From NCBI RefSeq assembly GCF_001182725.1, contig NZ_CWHU01000005.1:620001-684000 (forward strand): a DNA stretch of 64,000 nucleotides, given 5' to 3'. The notes below the pieces were generated by a model that was given only the letters and a program-made list of their open reading frames with translations, searched no databases and was not told where the DNA came from. Positions 28,984 to 38,646 of the stretch are shown piece after piece (the stretch's first letter is position 1; each line of letters opens with the position of its first letter). Source of the stretch: Anaerococcus jeddahensis. GTDB taxonomy: Bacteria; Bacillota; Clostridia; Tissierellales; Peptoniphilaceae. The position numbers were made by a program, and so were the translations under genes.

Positions 28984-31900
28984 ATGAAAAAAAATAATTA
29001 TTATAAGTCGATATTTAGGGATATTAAAAATACTAAGGGCAAGATATTTTCGATTTTTGTTATGATTGGTCTTGCTTCTATGGTTGTTGTCGCCCTTTTT
29101 TTGACAGGGCCATCAATGAGAAAAACCCTAAATAAAACTTTAAATAAAAACAAGCACCCTGATATTATTGTTAGGGCAAGTTATGGGATAAAAAATGAAG
29201 ATAGGCTAATAATTGAAAAAGATGAGGATATTGATAAAGTTTCCTATAAAAAAAATCTGGACCTTTTTGCCAAAGATAAATTAATTTCTGTTAAATCCTA
29301 CGACGAAAATCTTAGAAAATTAAACATAAAAAAGGGAAGAACAATCAAAAATTCCAATGAAATAATCCTTGATGAGCTATTAAAAAAAGACTATAAAATT
29401 GGAGATTATATTAGTTTTAAGACTATTGATGATGAAAAAATAGGTGATTTATTAAAAAATAAAAAGTACAAGGTTGTTGGATTTGCAAATTCTTCTGAAT
29501 ATTTGATGGATGATTTAAGAGACGTTTCCATAAAAGGTAAGGAGATGGTTTTTGCCTTTGCTTACATAGATAAGGAAAATTTTAAAAGCGATGATTTTAG
29601 TCAAGTTGATATTTCTTATAAAAAAACAAGAAATATGGATAAACTTTCTAATGACTATAAGGCTTATGTAAAAGAAAAAAGAGAAAATTTAAGAAAAGAT
29701 TTTAAAAATCGTCCAAGCCAAGTTTTGAAAAAAACAAGAGATGAGGCAAATGCTAAACTAGATGAAAAAGAAAAAAAATTATCAGATGGAGAAAAAGAAT
29801 TAAAAGAAGAAAAAGATAAGCTTATTGATGCAAATGAAAAATTAATTAAGGGTCTTAATGATTATAATAAGGCTGAAAGTGATTTTAATATTAAAATTAG
29901 AGATGGAGAAAATAAATTAGTCCAATCAAAAAATCAAATTGATAATGGACTTAAAAAATTAAATGATGGAAAAAATCTTTATAGTAAAAATTTAGAAACA
30001 TTTAATGAAAAAATCAATGAAAACGAAGGAAAATTAAAAGAATCTAAGACTAAACTTGACCAAGCCAATGATGAAATAAATAAAAATTATGAAAAAATCA
30101 ATTCAAGCAAAGATTTAATTGATAAGTCCTTTGCTGATAAAAAAGCTATGGTAAAAGATTTAGAAGGAAAAACAAGTAAAGAAAATTCTAATCTATTAAG
30201 TAATAAAAATAAAGTAAAAGAAATTGATTCTAAAATTGAAAATTTAAATATTAAATTAGAAAGTTTATCAAATCAAAGCTCAAATAATGAAGATGAAATT
30301 CAAGCTTTAAAAAAACAACTAGAAAAGCTAGATAAAGAAAAAAAAGATTTACAAGAAAAAATCATAGAAAGTGAAAAATCGCTTGAAAGTTTAAATCAAG
30401 AATATTCTTTTACAAAAAACAAGATTGATAAGGCCTATGACCAAGCTATGGCGCCTATAAATGAAAATTTGGAAAAATTAAATAAGGCAAAAGCAAGTTT
30501 GGATGAAAAAAATGCAATTTATAAAGAATCTAAAAAGAAATTTGACCAAGAAAAAACCAATGGATCTAATAAGTTAGATGATGCAAAAAAAGATCTTGAT
30601 CAAAACGAAAAAAAATTAAATGAAGGCTTAGTTTCTTATAATAATGGGATAAGAAAATTAAATGAAGAAAAAATAAATGGAAGAGAAAAACTTGACCAAG
30701 CTTTCAATAAACTTTTAGAAAATCAAAAAGAGTTAGATAAGGCAAATAAAGAATATGAAAAAAATGCAAGTAAAGCCAAAAAGGATATTGATGACGGATA
30801 TGAAAAAATCAAAAAGGCACGTGAAAATTTGGTTAATCTTGTAGATCCAAGCTATGAAATCGAGACAATATTTTTAAATAAATCTATAGATACTTATTAT
30901 AAAAATAGTTTAAATATGGATGAATTATCAAAAGTTTTTCCTACATTTTTCTATTTTATTGCCCTTTTAGTTTCTCTTACTACAATAAAAAGATATATTG
31001 AAGAGCAAAGGATTCAAAATGGAACCTTGAAAGCTTTAGGCTATAGTAATTTTGATATTGGAAGGAAATTTTTTATTTATGCTTTGATTCCTACAATTTT
31101 TGGCTCAATTATTGGTGCTATTTTAGGAAAATATATAATTTGTAAGGTTATTTTTAAGGCTTACTCTTCGGGATTTGATGTTTTATCACTTTCTTATATA
31201 AATTCAAGCATGATTATTTTATTTACAATTTTCTTATCAGTTTTTTTAATTTCAATTACTGTTTATTTAACAAGTATAAGCGAGGTTAAAGAGCAAACTG
31301 CAGATTTATTAAGGACAAAACCTCCAAAAAAAGGATCAAGAATATTTCTTGAAAAAATTAAATTTATATGGATCAGGCTTTCTTTTATGACAAAAATTAC
31401 CTTTAGAAATTTGTTTAGGTATAAGTCAAGAATGCTTATGACAATATTTGGCATTGGTGGATGTACTGCACTTTTATTTTTTGGTTTTGCAATGACTGAT
31501 TCTGTAAAAGATACATCAAAGCTTCAAAGACAAGATATAACCCAATACGATTTTATTTCTATTTTTGATAAAAATGCAGATAAAAAGGACAAAAATTCTT
31601 ACGAAAGTATTTTAAAAAATTCGGAGTCTATGAAAATTCTTTATCAAAAGGCTGATGTAGATAGTGAAAATGGAAATATGAAAGTAAATTTAATGGTCTT
31701 TGAAAATCCTTCTAAAGTTGATAATTTTATTAAAATCAGGGATAAAAATAAGAAAAAAATTAAACTTGATGGAAAAAATATAATAATTAGTAAAAATTTA
31801 GCTAATAAAATAAATTTAGAAAATGACTTAAAATTTGAAACTGATAATGAAAATGTAAAAGTTGGTGTAAAGGGAGTTGCTGAAAATTATATAGATGATT

Positions 31901-32478
31901 ATATTTATATGTCAAAAGATGCTTATGAAAAAATCTTTTCTAAAAAATTTATAGTAAATGCCGATCTTGTTAGGGCAAAGAATAAAACTAGGGATAAAAT
32001 TTTAAATAATAAGGCAAGTCTTACTCTTGTTGAACCAAATAAATTTTATGAAACTATGGATGTTTTGATGGCGAATTTAAATTTGGTAATTGGAATAATT
32101 ACCCTGGTATCGATGATTCTTGCTGTTGTAGTTTTATATAATTTGACAAATATAAATGTAAGCGAAAGAAAAAAAGAACTTGCAACGACAAAAGTTTTAG
32201 GATTTTTCCCTAGAGAAACTACAGCCTATATTTATAGGGAAACTTATATATTGACAATATTGGGGATAATTCTTGGATATATTTTAGGTTATCTTATGTT
32301 AGTATATGTTTTAAATGTTGTTGCTCCTGATGGAATTTATATTTCTCACAAGACTCATTTATCATCATATATAATTTCAGCCTTTATAACTTTATTTACA
32401 TCATTTTTAATAATGATAATAGTTCATTTTAAATTGAAAAAAATAAATATGGCGGAAGCAATGAAAGCAGGCGAATAA
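28984..32478 (+). CDS. FtsX-type ABC permease with long extracytoplasmic coiled coil
   Basis: Permease of 1164 residues. Order: N-terminal helix (about 20-44), a beta-rich extracytoplasmic region (60-240), a long coiled coil (about 249-617, rich in Lys, Glu, Asn, Asp and Leu), a first FtsX unit with three helices (about 650-672, 695-718, 735-758), a fourth helix near 815-835, a second extracytoplasmic domain (840-1020) and a second FtsX unit (three helices, 1035-1155). Two FtsX units in one chain mean the ATPase dimer needs only one permease. Related coiled-coil permeases exist in Firmicutes; the cargo or target is not recognised. The coiled coil could reach through the cell wall. Confidence 0.85.
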   Translation: MKKNNYYKSIFRDIKNTKGKIFSIFVMIGLASMVVVALFLTGPSMRKTLNKTLNKNKHPDIIVRASYGIKNEDRLIIEKDEDIDKVSYKKNLDLFAKDKLISVKSYDENLRKLNIKKGRTIKNSNEIILDELLKKDYKIGDYISFKTIDDEKIGDLLKNKKYKVVGFANSSEYLMDDLRDVSIKGKEMVFAFAYIDKENFKSDDFSQVDISYKKTRNMDKLSNDYKAYVKEKRENLRKDFKNRPSQVLKKTRDEANAKLDEKEKKLSDGEKELKEEKDKLIDANEKLIKGLNDYNKAESDFNIKIRDGENKLVQSKNQIDNGLKKLNDGKNLYSKNLETFNEKINENEGKLKESKTKLDQANDEINKNYEKINSSKDLIDKSFADKKAMVKDLEGKTSKENSNLLSNKNKVKEIDSKIENLNIKLESLSNQSSNNEDEIQALKKQLEKLDKEKKDLQEKIIESEKSLESLNQEYSFTKNKIDKAYDQAMAPINENLEKLNKAKASLDEKNAIYKESKKKFDQEKTNGSNKLDDAKKDLDQNEKKLNEGLVSYNNGIRKLNEEKINGREKLDQAFNKLLENQKELDKANKEYEKNASKAKKDIDDGYEKIKKARENLVNLVDPSYEIETIFLNKSIDTYYKNSLNMDELSKVFPTFFYFIALLVSLTTIKRYIEEQRIQNGTLKALGYSNFDIGRKFFIYALIPTIFGSIIGAILGKYIICKVIFKAYSSGFDVLSLSYINSSMIILFTIFLSVFLISITVYLTSISEVKEQTADLLRTKPPKKGSRIFLEKIKFIWIRLSFMTKITFRNLFRYKSRMLMTIFGIGGCTALLFFGFAMTDSVKDTSKLQRQDITQYDFISIFDKNADKKDKNSYESILKNSESMKILYQKADVDSENGNMKVNLMVFENPSKVDNFIKIRDKNKKKIKLDGKNIIISKNLANKINLENDLKFETDNENVKVGVKGVAENYIDDYIYMSKDAYEKIFSKKFIVNADLVRAKNKTRDKILNNKASLTLVEPNKFYETMDVLMANLNLVIGIITLVSMILAVVVLYNLTNINVSERKKELATTKVLGFFPRETTAYIYRETYILTILGIILGYILGYLMLVYVLNVVAPDGIYISHKTHLSSYIISAFITLFTSFLIMIIVHFKLKKINMAEAMKAGE

Positions 32479-32502
32479 AAAGCATTCGAGCCTGCTTTTT
32501 TT
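32467..32502 (+). terminator. Terminator overlapping the end of the ABC permease gene
   Basis: GCAGGC (32467-32472, inside the last codons) pairs with GCCTGC (32490-32495), with GAAT/ATTC continuing the stem, followed by seven T. The hairpin begins before the stop codon. Confidence 0.85.
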
Positions 32503-32529
32503 ATATGTTATAATAAAATAGGTGATTAT

Positions 32530-33099
32530 ATGAAAATAATATTTTTAAGACATGGACTTACTGAATCAAACAAGGATTTTAGATTTTCTACTCCACAAAC
32601 TAGAATTTCAAAAAATGCCTATATTGATTTAGACAAGAGTAAAAAAAATTTGGAAAAATATAAAATAGATAAAGTTTATACATCAAAACTTATAAGAAGC
32701 CAAGAAACCGCAAAATATTTGGGCTTTGATGAATTTATTGAAGATGAAAGAATTAATGAATTAGATTTTGGTGATTTTAAGGGGCAAAAAGTTTTAGAAA
32801 CTAGAGAAATATATAAGGATTTTTATGAAAAATTAAAGAAAAATCCTTATTCAACTAAATATCCAAATGGAGAAAGTATAGAAGATTTGATAAAAAGAGT
32901 CAATGATTTTATGGAAGAAAAATCTTCATTTGATGGAAGTATTTTGTGTATAAGTCATGGAATTGCAATAAGGTCATCACTTTTTACAGTTTTAAAAGAT
33001 TTAGGAAATTTTAAAAACTTTTGGATAGATAATGGATCTCTTACAGTTTTTGATCTAAGTGATGATAAAAAAATGATAGAGTGTGTGAATTTGATATGA
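32530..33099 (+). CDS. Histidine phosphatase family protein (phosphoglycerate mutase-like)
   Basis: Branch-1 histidine phosphatase, 189 residues. The catalytic RHG motif is R7-H8-G9 (FLRHGLTESN); VYTSKLIRSQETAKYLG is the second conserved arginine region, ELDFGDFKGQK carries the acid/base glutamate area, and the second histidine is in CISHGIAIRS. It lacks the length and loops of cofactor-dependent phosphoglycerate mutase, so a broad or specific phosphatase is more likely; the substrate is unknown. A -10 box TATAAT at 32509-32514 suggests its own promoter. It overlaps the next gene by ATGA. Confidence 0.88.
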   Translation: MKIIFLRHGLTESNKDFRFSTPQTRISKNAYIDLDKSKKNLEKYKIDKVYTSKLIRSQETAKYLGFDEFIEDERINELDFGDFKGQKVLETREIYKDFYEKLKKNPYSTKYPNGESIEDLIKRVNDFMEEKSSFDGSILCISHGIAIRSSLFTVLKDLGNFKNFWIDNGSLTVFDLSDDKKMIECVNLI

Positions 33100-34127
33100 A
33101 TTTTATTCATATTTCTGATATTCATTTATCAGACAAGCTTGATTTTGACTCATCTAATAGTAAGCTTATTAGAAAAATAAAATGGGATAGTTTTGAAAAA
33201 ATTTTAAAGGAAAATAAGGACAAGGATTTTTTGCTTATTTCTGGAGATCTTTTTGAAAGAGATTTTTTTACTTTAAAAGATTATCAAAAATTATTTGAAA
33301 TAATAAAAGATTTTTCAAAAGATGTTTATTATCTTTGTGGAAATCATGATTTTATTGATGGAAAAAATGAAATATTTTTTTCTGATAAACCAAATAATCT
33401 CCATATTTTCCCAAGTGAAATAATTGAATTTTTCGAGCATAAAAATGTAAGAATTTATGGGATTTCTTATAAGGATAGGATATTTGATAAAAGATTTAAC
33501 TATAATCTAAGCTTAAATCATGATTATTACAATATTTTTATAGGCCATGGAGTGTTTAACCAAAATAATACAAACTATATGAATCTTGATTTGGAAAAAA
33601 TTTCGAATATGGGTTTTGATTATATTGGCCTTGGTCATATTCACAAAAAAGAAAAATTTTCTGATAAAATTTTTTATGTAGGAAGTATTGAGCCTATGAG
33701 TTTTAAAGATAAGGGGGATTTTGGTTATAATTTCATTGATGAAAATGGGGTTAAATTCATAAATTCATCTCAAATATCTTTTAATGCTTTTGATCTTGAT
33801 TTAAATGATTTCAAAAATTTCGAAGATTTTAAAAAATATTTAGGAGAAAAATTAGTAAAAAAATATAATTTTTTAACTATTAATTTATCAAATTATGATA
33901 AATTTCCTTTAAATGAAAAAATATTAAAGGATAATCTAAATTTGTCTTATTTAAAGGTTAATCTTATAAAAAATCAAAATTATTACAAAAATTTAGCTTT
34001 TGTTTATGATTCTACCATACTTGGAGATTTTTATAAGCATTTTGATAATTTAGATATGGATGGTCCAATAAATAAAAGGGCTTTAGAGATTGGTTTTGAT
34101 GCGATTTTAAGGAGTAAGGATGAATAA
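33096..34127 (+). CDS. SbcD/YhaO-like metallophosphoesterase (DNA repair exonuclease family)
   Basis: Calcineurin-like phosphoesterase of 343 residues. Metal-binding motifs: HISDIHLS (residues 4-11), ISGDLFERD, GNHDFIDG, GHGVFN and GLGHIHKKE, in the SbcD/Mre11 order. I start it at ATG 33096, overlapping the phosphatase by 4 bp; a GTG at 33081 would add five residues without support. The C-terminal 120 residues are divergent. The next gene encodes a Rad50/SbcC-like ATPase of the YhaN type, so this pair resembles Bacillus yhaO-yhaN and SbcCD, a nuclease acting on DNA ends. Nuclease activity is inferred. Confidence 0.82.
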   Translation: MNFIHISDIHLSDKLDFDSSNSKLIRKIKWDSFEKILKENKDKDFLLISGDLFERDFFTLKDYQKLFEIIKDFSKDVYYLCGNHDFIDGKNEIFFSDKPNNLHIFPSEIIEFFEHKNVRIYGISYKDRIFDKRFNYNLSLNHDYYNIFIGHGVFNQNNTNYMNLDLEKISNMGFDYIGLGHIHKKEKFSDKIFYVGSIEPMSFKDKGDFGYNFIDENGVKFINSSQISFNAFDLDLNDFKNFEDFKKYLGEKLVKKYNFLTINLSNYDKFPLNEKILKDNLNLSYLKVNLIKNQNYYKNLAFVYDSTILGDFYKHFDNLDMDGPINKRALEIGFDAILRSKDE

Positions 34128-36027
34128 TATTTTTATTAAAAAATTAAATATGACATCTTTTGGTAAATTTCAAAATAAATCAATTAGCTTTAAAGAAAAA
34201 TTCAACCTTATTTATGGAGATAATGAAAGTGGTAAATCGACAATATCTGATTTTATTGAGGGAATTTTTTATGGTTTTGATGAGGGAGATAAAAAAATTA
34301 GATTTTCCTACAAAAAAGAAAAATACAAACCTATAGGTTCTTTCAAATATTCAGGAAGTATGATTTTATCTTTTGAAGGTTGTGATTTTAGGATAGATAG
34401 AAATTTTGATGATGGATCATATAAGATTTATAATTTAGAAAAAAATACTGAAATCTCATCAAAAAAATCTAATTTGAATTATCCAGGAGAGTATTTTTTA
34501 AAATTAAATTATAGCTTATACAAAAATATCTTATCCAACTACCAAGTTCAAAAACTTGATAGGGACTCAAAAAAAGTAATAATAGATTTTTTGAAAAATC
34601 CATCAAAGGATTTGGTTTTTTCGAAACTTAAGGCTATTTCAAATATAGAAAAAAATCTTGAAACAATCGGAAGTCCAAGAGCCTATACTAAACCTTATGC
34701 AAAAAATATAAAGCTTCTAGAAGAAAAAAGAAAAGAAGTAGAAAAAATAAAAGAAATAAGAAAAAAATATAATCTAGATATAATAAAATTAAAAGAGCAA
34801 AGAAAAAAAATAAATGAAATAAAGAAAAATTTAGAAAGTTTAAAAGAATCTAGGGATAATTTTAGAAAGTACAGGGCAAATTCAAATTATATAGAAGAAA
34901 AATCCAGAAAAGATTCTTTAAAAATTATTGAAAAAAAATTGGAAAAATATAAAAGTTTTGAGGATATTAATGATTTTTATTTTGACAAAGTTGATAAATT
35001 ACTGGAAGAAAAAGCAAACTTTTATCAAAATAAGGATAAGAAAACTTATTTTTTTCCTATAATATTTTCAATTTTATTTCTTCTTTTAGGACTTTTAAGT
35101 AAAAGATATTATATGATTTTTTTAATAATTCCAATTTTATTATTTTTTTATTTTAATAATAAAAATAAAGACATCAATGAAAAAGAAAAAATAAATGACT
35201 TAAATATTAAAATAAATAATGAATTTTCTAAAATTTCTATTTATTCTAAAACATCTTATGATAGAGCAAAAGATGCATATAAAGATTATGAAAAGTTAAA
35301 AATTGAAAGAGATAAAACTTTAGAAATATTAAATATTTTATCTAGTCAAGAAAAATATGAGAAAACTATTGATTTAAAAGATAGTAATTTAGATATTGTA
35401 GATATAGAAAATAAAATAAAATTTCATGAATCAGCTTATGACAAACTAATAGACGAAAACTTAAATTTAGAAAGGAAACTCTCAAGTGTTGAAGATATTA
35501 TTTCAAGTGAAATTGACCTTATTGATGATATAAAAATTCTAAAGGAAAAAATATTAGATTTAGAAATTGAAATTAGAGCTTCTAATATGGCAATTGATAT
35601 AATAAATTCTAACAAAGATGACCTATCATATAATAAAAATCAAATGTCTTTATTGATAAGTCAAATTATTAGGCAAATTTCAAGGGGAAAATATAAAAAA
35701 ATTGACTTTGATGATGAGCTTGAGCCAGTAATTATCACATCAGAAAATGAATTAATTGGAATGGATAAGGTGTCTATTGGATTTTTTGATCAAGTAAATT
35801 TTTCATTAAGATTCGCTCTTTCCAATAATTTCTTGGATAATTCATTTATGATTTTTGATGATGCTTTTATTAATTATGATAATAATAGGCTAAGAATGGC
35901 CTTACTAAATTTATTAGATTTATCTAGAAAATTTCAAATAATATATTTTACCTGCCACAATAGAGAAAAAACTGTTTTTGATGGAGAAGGTATTGAAATA
36001 AATTTTATAAATATGGAGCAAATATGA
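34120..36027 (+). CDS. YhaN-like AAA/SMC-type ATPase with membrane hairpin
   Basis: Rad50/SbcC-like ATPase of 635 residues. Walker A GDNESGKSTISDFIEG (about 33-48) follows the family opening IKKLNMTSFGKFQNKSI. Then come a long coiled coil (about 195-300), two adjacent hydrophobic helices (about 311-345; FFPIIFSILFLLLGLL and MIFLIIPILLFFYF), a second coiled coil (about 350-500), and a C-terminal Walker B-like FMIFDDAFIN after a signature-like segment VSIGFFDQVNFSLRFAL. The paired membrane helices in mid-coil are what sets YhaN apart from SbcC. It overlaps the SbcD-like gene by 8 bp and the next gene by 4 bp, so they form one unit. Confidence 0.8.
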   Translation: MNNIFIKKLNMTSFGKFQNKSISFKEKFNLIYGDNESGKSTISDFIEGIFYGFDEGDKKIRFSYKKEKYKPIGSFKYSGSMILSFEGCDFRIDRNFDDGSYKIYNLEKNTEISSKKSNLNYPGEYFLKLNYSLYKNILSNYQVQKLDRDSKKVIIDFLKNPSKDLVFSKLKAISNIEKNLETIGSPRAYTKPYAKNIKLLEEKRKEVEKIKEIRKKYNLDIIKLKEQRKKINEIKKNLESLKESRDNFRKYRANSNYIEEKSRKDSLKIIEKKLEKYKSFEDINDFYFDKVDKLLEEKANFYQNKDKKTYFFPIIFSILFLLLGLLSKRYYMIFLIIPILLFFYFNNKNKDINEKEKINDLNIKINNEFSKISIYSKTSYDRAKDAYKDYEKLKIERDKTLEILNILSSQEKYEKTIDLKDSNLDIVDIENKIKFHESAYDKLIDENLNLERKLSSVEDIISSEIDLIDDIKILKEKILDLEIEIRASNMAIDIINSNKDDLSYNKNQMSLLISQIIRQISRGKYKKIDFDDELEPVIITSENELIGMDKVSIGFFDQVNFSLRFALSNNFLDNSFMIFDDAFINYDNNRLRMALLNLLDLSRKFQIIYFTCHNREKTVFDGEGIEINFINMEQI

Positions 36028-36704
36028 TATATGCGATAGGAGATTTACATCTTGACTATACAGAAAAAAAATCCATGGAAGTATTCGGTGAAGCTTGGAA
36101 AAATTACCAAGAAAAAATATTTACTAATTGGAATAAAATTGTAAAAAATGAGGATACAGTTTTAATTGTCGGAGATATTTCTTGGGCTATGAATATTGAA
36201 GAAGCTTACATTGATCTTAAAAAAATTGATGATTTAAATGGTGAAAAAATTCTATTGAAGGGAAATCATGATTATTGGTGGTCATCCTTAAAAAAATTAA
36301 ATGATTTAGATTTAAAAAGTATAAAATTTCTTCAAAATAATTCTTTTTTTGTAGAAGGATATGATATTTGTGGAACCAGAGGATGGATTAGTAGGGATAA
36401 CAACGAATTTACAGATCACGATGAAAAAGTTTTTAAAAGAGAACTTCAAAGACTTAAAAATTCACTTGATTTTAACAAGGAAAATAATAAAAAAATAGTA
36501 ATCCTACATTATCCACCTTTAAATAGTGATAAGTCATTAAATGAATTTTTTGGAATTTGTAAGGACTATCAAGTAGAATATTTATTGTATGGACATTTAC
36601 ACGGCCCGGGACATAAACAAATTTTTGAGGGTATAGTAGATGATATAGGAATCAAATGTGTGTCAGGAGATTATATTGGTTTTATACCAGAAAGGATAAG
36701 TTAA
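36024..36704 (+). CDS. Metallophosphoesterase (YkuE/Icc-like), substrate unknown
   Basis: Calcineurin-like phosphoesterase of 226 residues, a second metallophosphoesterase in this cluster. Metal motifs: AIGDLHLD (4-11), IVGDISWAMN, LKGNHDYWW, ILHYPP and YGHLHGPGH. The DISWAMN and GNHDYWW forms are typical of a small Firmicute family annotated as metallophosphatase. The start overlaps yhaN by 4 bp and the stop overlaps the CYTH gene by one base (TAATG). Protein, nucleotide or lipid-linked substrates are all possible. Confidence 0.85.
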   Translation: MIYAIGDLHLDYTEKKSMEVFGEAWKNYQEKIFTNWNKIVKNEDTVLIVGDISWAMNIEEAYIDLKKIDDLNGEKILLKGNHDYWWSSLKKLNDLDLKSIKFLQNNSFFVEGYDICGTRGWISRDNNEFTDHDEKVFKRELQRLKNSLDFNKENNKKIVILHYPPLNSDKSLNEFFGICKDYQVEYLLYGHLHGPGHKQIFEGIVDDIGIKCVSGDYIGFIPERIS

Positions 36705-37237
36705 TGGATAGAGAATTAGAAATCAAGGTATTAAATATTGATATTGAAGAAATGGAAGAAAAATTAAAAGATAAGGGCGCAGAATTTTTGGGAGTAGAAA
36801 TCCAAACAAATCACACTTTTGCTCCAAAAAATGATAAAGAATTTCCTAATGGATATTTAAGAATTAGGGAAAAAACTTTAAATGATAAAAGATTAGCCAC
36901 AGAGCTTACTTTTAAAGAATCAGTTGATAATAAGGAAAATATTAGAGTAAATAATGAGTACACCACAACAATAGATTCAACCTCAAATATGATAAAAATT
37001 TTGGAAGAAATTGGTTTAGTTGAAAGATATGTAGGAGATAAAAAAAGAATATCTTATTCTTATAAGGGTCAAAGGTTTGATATAGATATTTGGTCAAAAA
37101 ATGTTTATCCAGATCCATATATGGAAATTGAATTTACAAATGTAAATTTATTGGAAGAAATTTTAGATGAATTTGAAATAGATAGAAAAAATGTTACAAG
37201 TGAATCAATTAACGAATTAATAGAAAAACGTAAATAA
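36704..37237 (+). CDS. CYTH-domain protein (class IV adenylate cyclase / triphosphatase-like)
   Basis: CYTH protein of 177 residues. The family's N-terminal E-x-E-x-K appears as ELEIKVL (residues 4-10); RIREKT, ATELTFKE and RFDIDIW supply the alternating charged residues of the triphosphate tunnel; EIEF is conserved near the C-terminus. Family members are adenylate cyclases, thiamine triphosphatases or inorganic triphosphatases; nothing here decides between them. Start ATG 36704 is chosen over an in-frame codon at 36656, which would lie inside the previous gene and add a non-family leader. The preceding phosphoesterase overlaps by one base. Confidence 0.85.
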   Translation: MDRELEIKVLNIDIEEMEEKLKDKGAEFLGVEIQTNHTFAPKNDKEFPNGYLRIREKTLNDKRLATELTFKESVDNKENIRVNNEYTTTIDSTSNMIKILEEIGLVERYVGDKKRISYSYKGQRFDIDIWSKNVYPDPYMEIEFTNVNLLEEILDEFEIDRKNVTSESINELIEKRK

Positions 37238-37240
37238 TAA

Positions 37241-37269
37241 TTGACGAGTCTAAATTCGTTTGGTATAAT
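37241..37269 (+). promoter_or_regulatory. Promoter of the pyrimidine operon
   Basis: TTGACG (37241-37246), 17 bp, then perfect TATAAT (37264-37269). The predicted start site is about 20 bp before the pyrB ATG, leaving a leader too short for a PyrR-type attenuator. AAAGGAG precedes the ATG. Confidence 0.85.
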
Positions 37270-37295
37270 TAAAAAAACAAAAAAAGGAGTGTCAA

Positions 37296-38225
37296 ATGCT
37301 AAAGATTAAAAATTTATTAAGTGCAGAAGATTTGTTTAAAGATGATTTACTTGAAATAATTGATTTAGCAGAAGACATAATGAAGAGTCCTGATAAGTTT
37401 TCCAATTATTGTAATGGAAAGCTATTAGGGACTCTTTTTTTTGAGCCTTCTACTAGAACAAGACTTTCTTTTGAATCAGCTATGTTAAGACTTGGAGGAA
37501 GTGTTGAAGGATTTTCAAATCCTAAAGCTTCAAGCCAATCTAAAGGTGAAAGCCTACAAGATACAATTAGAACAGTAAGTCAATATGTTGATGTAATTGC
37601 TATGCGTCATCCTCAAGAAGGAGCTGCAAAATTATCATCAGAAACTTCAGACTGTCCTATTATAAATGCTGGAGATGGTGGACACCAACATCCTACACAA
37701 ACTCTAACAGATATCCTAACAATTTCTACATATAAAAAGAGATTAGAAGTACTTAAAATTGGTATTTGTGGAGATTTAAAATACGGAAGAACTGTTCATT
37801 CACTTTTAAAAGTAATGACCATGTTTGATAACAACGAATATGTTTTAATTTCTCCTGAGGAATTAAAATTACCAAACTACATCAAAAAAAGTGTTTTTGA
37901 AAAAAACAATATAGAATATGTTGAAAAAAGATCTTTAGATAATTCTCTTGACGATCTTGATATTTTATACATGACAAGAATTCAAAAAGAAAGATTTTTC
38001 TCAGATAACCAATACACAAGATTAAAAGATTCTTACGTATTGACAAGAGATAAATTAGCAAATGCTAAAAAAGATCTTGCAATCCTACATCCGCTTCCAA
38101 GAGTAAATGAAATTGACAAAGATGTGGATGCTGATCCAAGAGCTTTATATTTTAAACAAGTTAAATGTGGAATGTATGCAAGAATGGCACTTATTATAAA
38201 ATTATTGGAGGCAAATAATGCTTGA
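37296..38225 (+). CDS. pyrB: Aspartate carbamoyltransferase catalytic chain
   Basis: First committed step of pyrimidine synthesis: carbamoyl phosphate plus aspartate to carbamoyl-aspartate. It is 309 residues. The carbamoyl phosphate motif [14 protein letters not shown] is at about residues 48-61, [13 protein letters not shown] follows, then [25 protein letters not shown], and the aspartate-binding [10 protein letters not shown] near the C-terminus. It overlaps pyrI by 8 bp; a PyrB with a PyrI partner forms the allosterically regulated PyrB-PyrI holoenzyme, unlike the B. subtilis enzyme, which lacks PyrI. Confidence 0.97.
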   Translation: MLKIKNLLSAEDLFKDDLLEIIDLAEDIMKSPDKFSNYCNGKLLGTLFFEPSTRTRLSFESAMLRLGGSVEGFSNPKASSQSKGESLQDTIRTVSQYVDVIAMRHPQEGAAKLSSETSDCPIINAGDGGHQHPTQTLTDILTISTYKKRLEVLKIGICGDLKYGRTVHSLLKVMTMFDNNEYVLISPEELKLPNYIKKSVFEKNNIEYVEKRSLDNSLDDLDILYMTRIQKERFFSDNQYTRLKDSYVLTRDKLANAKKDLAILHPLPRVNEIDKDVDADPRALYFKQVKCGMYARMALIIKLLEANNA

Positions 38226-38646
38226 GATTACATCACTAAAAAAAGGAATTGTAATAGACCATATAAAAAGAGGATTAGGAATTAAAATTTTTAATCTTTT
38301 ACACTTAGATGAAATTGAGGATGAAGTTGCCTTAATATTAAATGCAAGTTCTCCTTCTCAAGGAAGAAAAGATATAGTTAAAATTGCAAATAATTTTGAT
38401 ATAAATCTTGATGCAGTTGCAATTATAGCACCTGAAGCAACAGTAAATTTCATAGAAGATGAAAAAGTTGTTGAGAAAAAACAATTAGAATTACCAGAAG
38501 TAAGCAAGGGAATTTTAAAATGTCAAAATCCAACTTGCGTATCTACAACTGAAAGAAATATTGAAAGCAAATTTATCTTAATTGATAGAGAAGAAAAAAT
38601 GTACAAATGTGCATATTGCGATCACATTTATGATGTGGAGGAATAA
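38218..38646 (+). CDS. pyrI: Aspartate carbamoyltransferase regulatory chain
   Basis: Regulatory subunit that binds CTP/ATP and the catalytic trimers, 142 residues. N-terminal allosteric domain starts with [14 protein letters not shown] (the nucleotide-binding lysine and histidine region); the C-terminal zinc domain has four cysteines, C102, C107, C131 and C134 (CQNPTC and CAYC). Both zinc pairs are intact, so holoenzyme assembly and CTP feedback are expected. Coupled to pyrB by overlap, and its stop overlaps the pyrC start by one base. Confidence 0.97.
   Translation: MLEITSLKKGIVIDHIKRGLGIKIFNLLHLDEIEDEVALILNASSPSQGRKDIVKIANNFDINLDAVAIIAPEATVNFIEDEKVVEKKQLELPEVSKGILKCQNPTCVSTTERNIESKFILIDREEKMYKCAYCDHIYDVEE

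Noticed and set aside
32530..33099. Histidine phosphatase as the missing phosphoglycerate mutase
   Set aside because: At 189 residues it lacks the extra loops of the dPGM enzyme (about 230-250 residues) and is far from the glycolytic operon.
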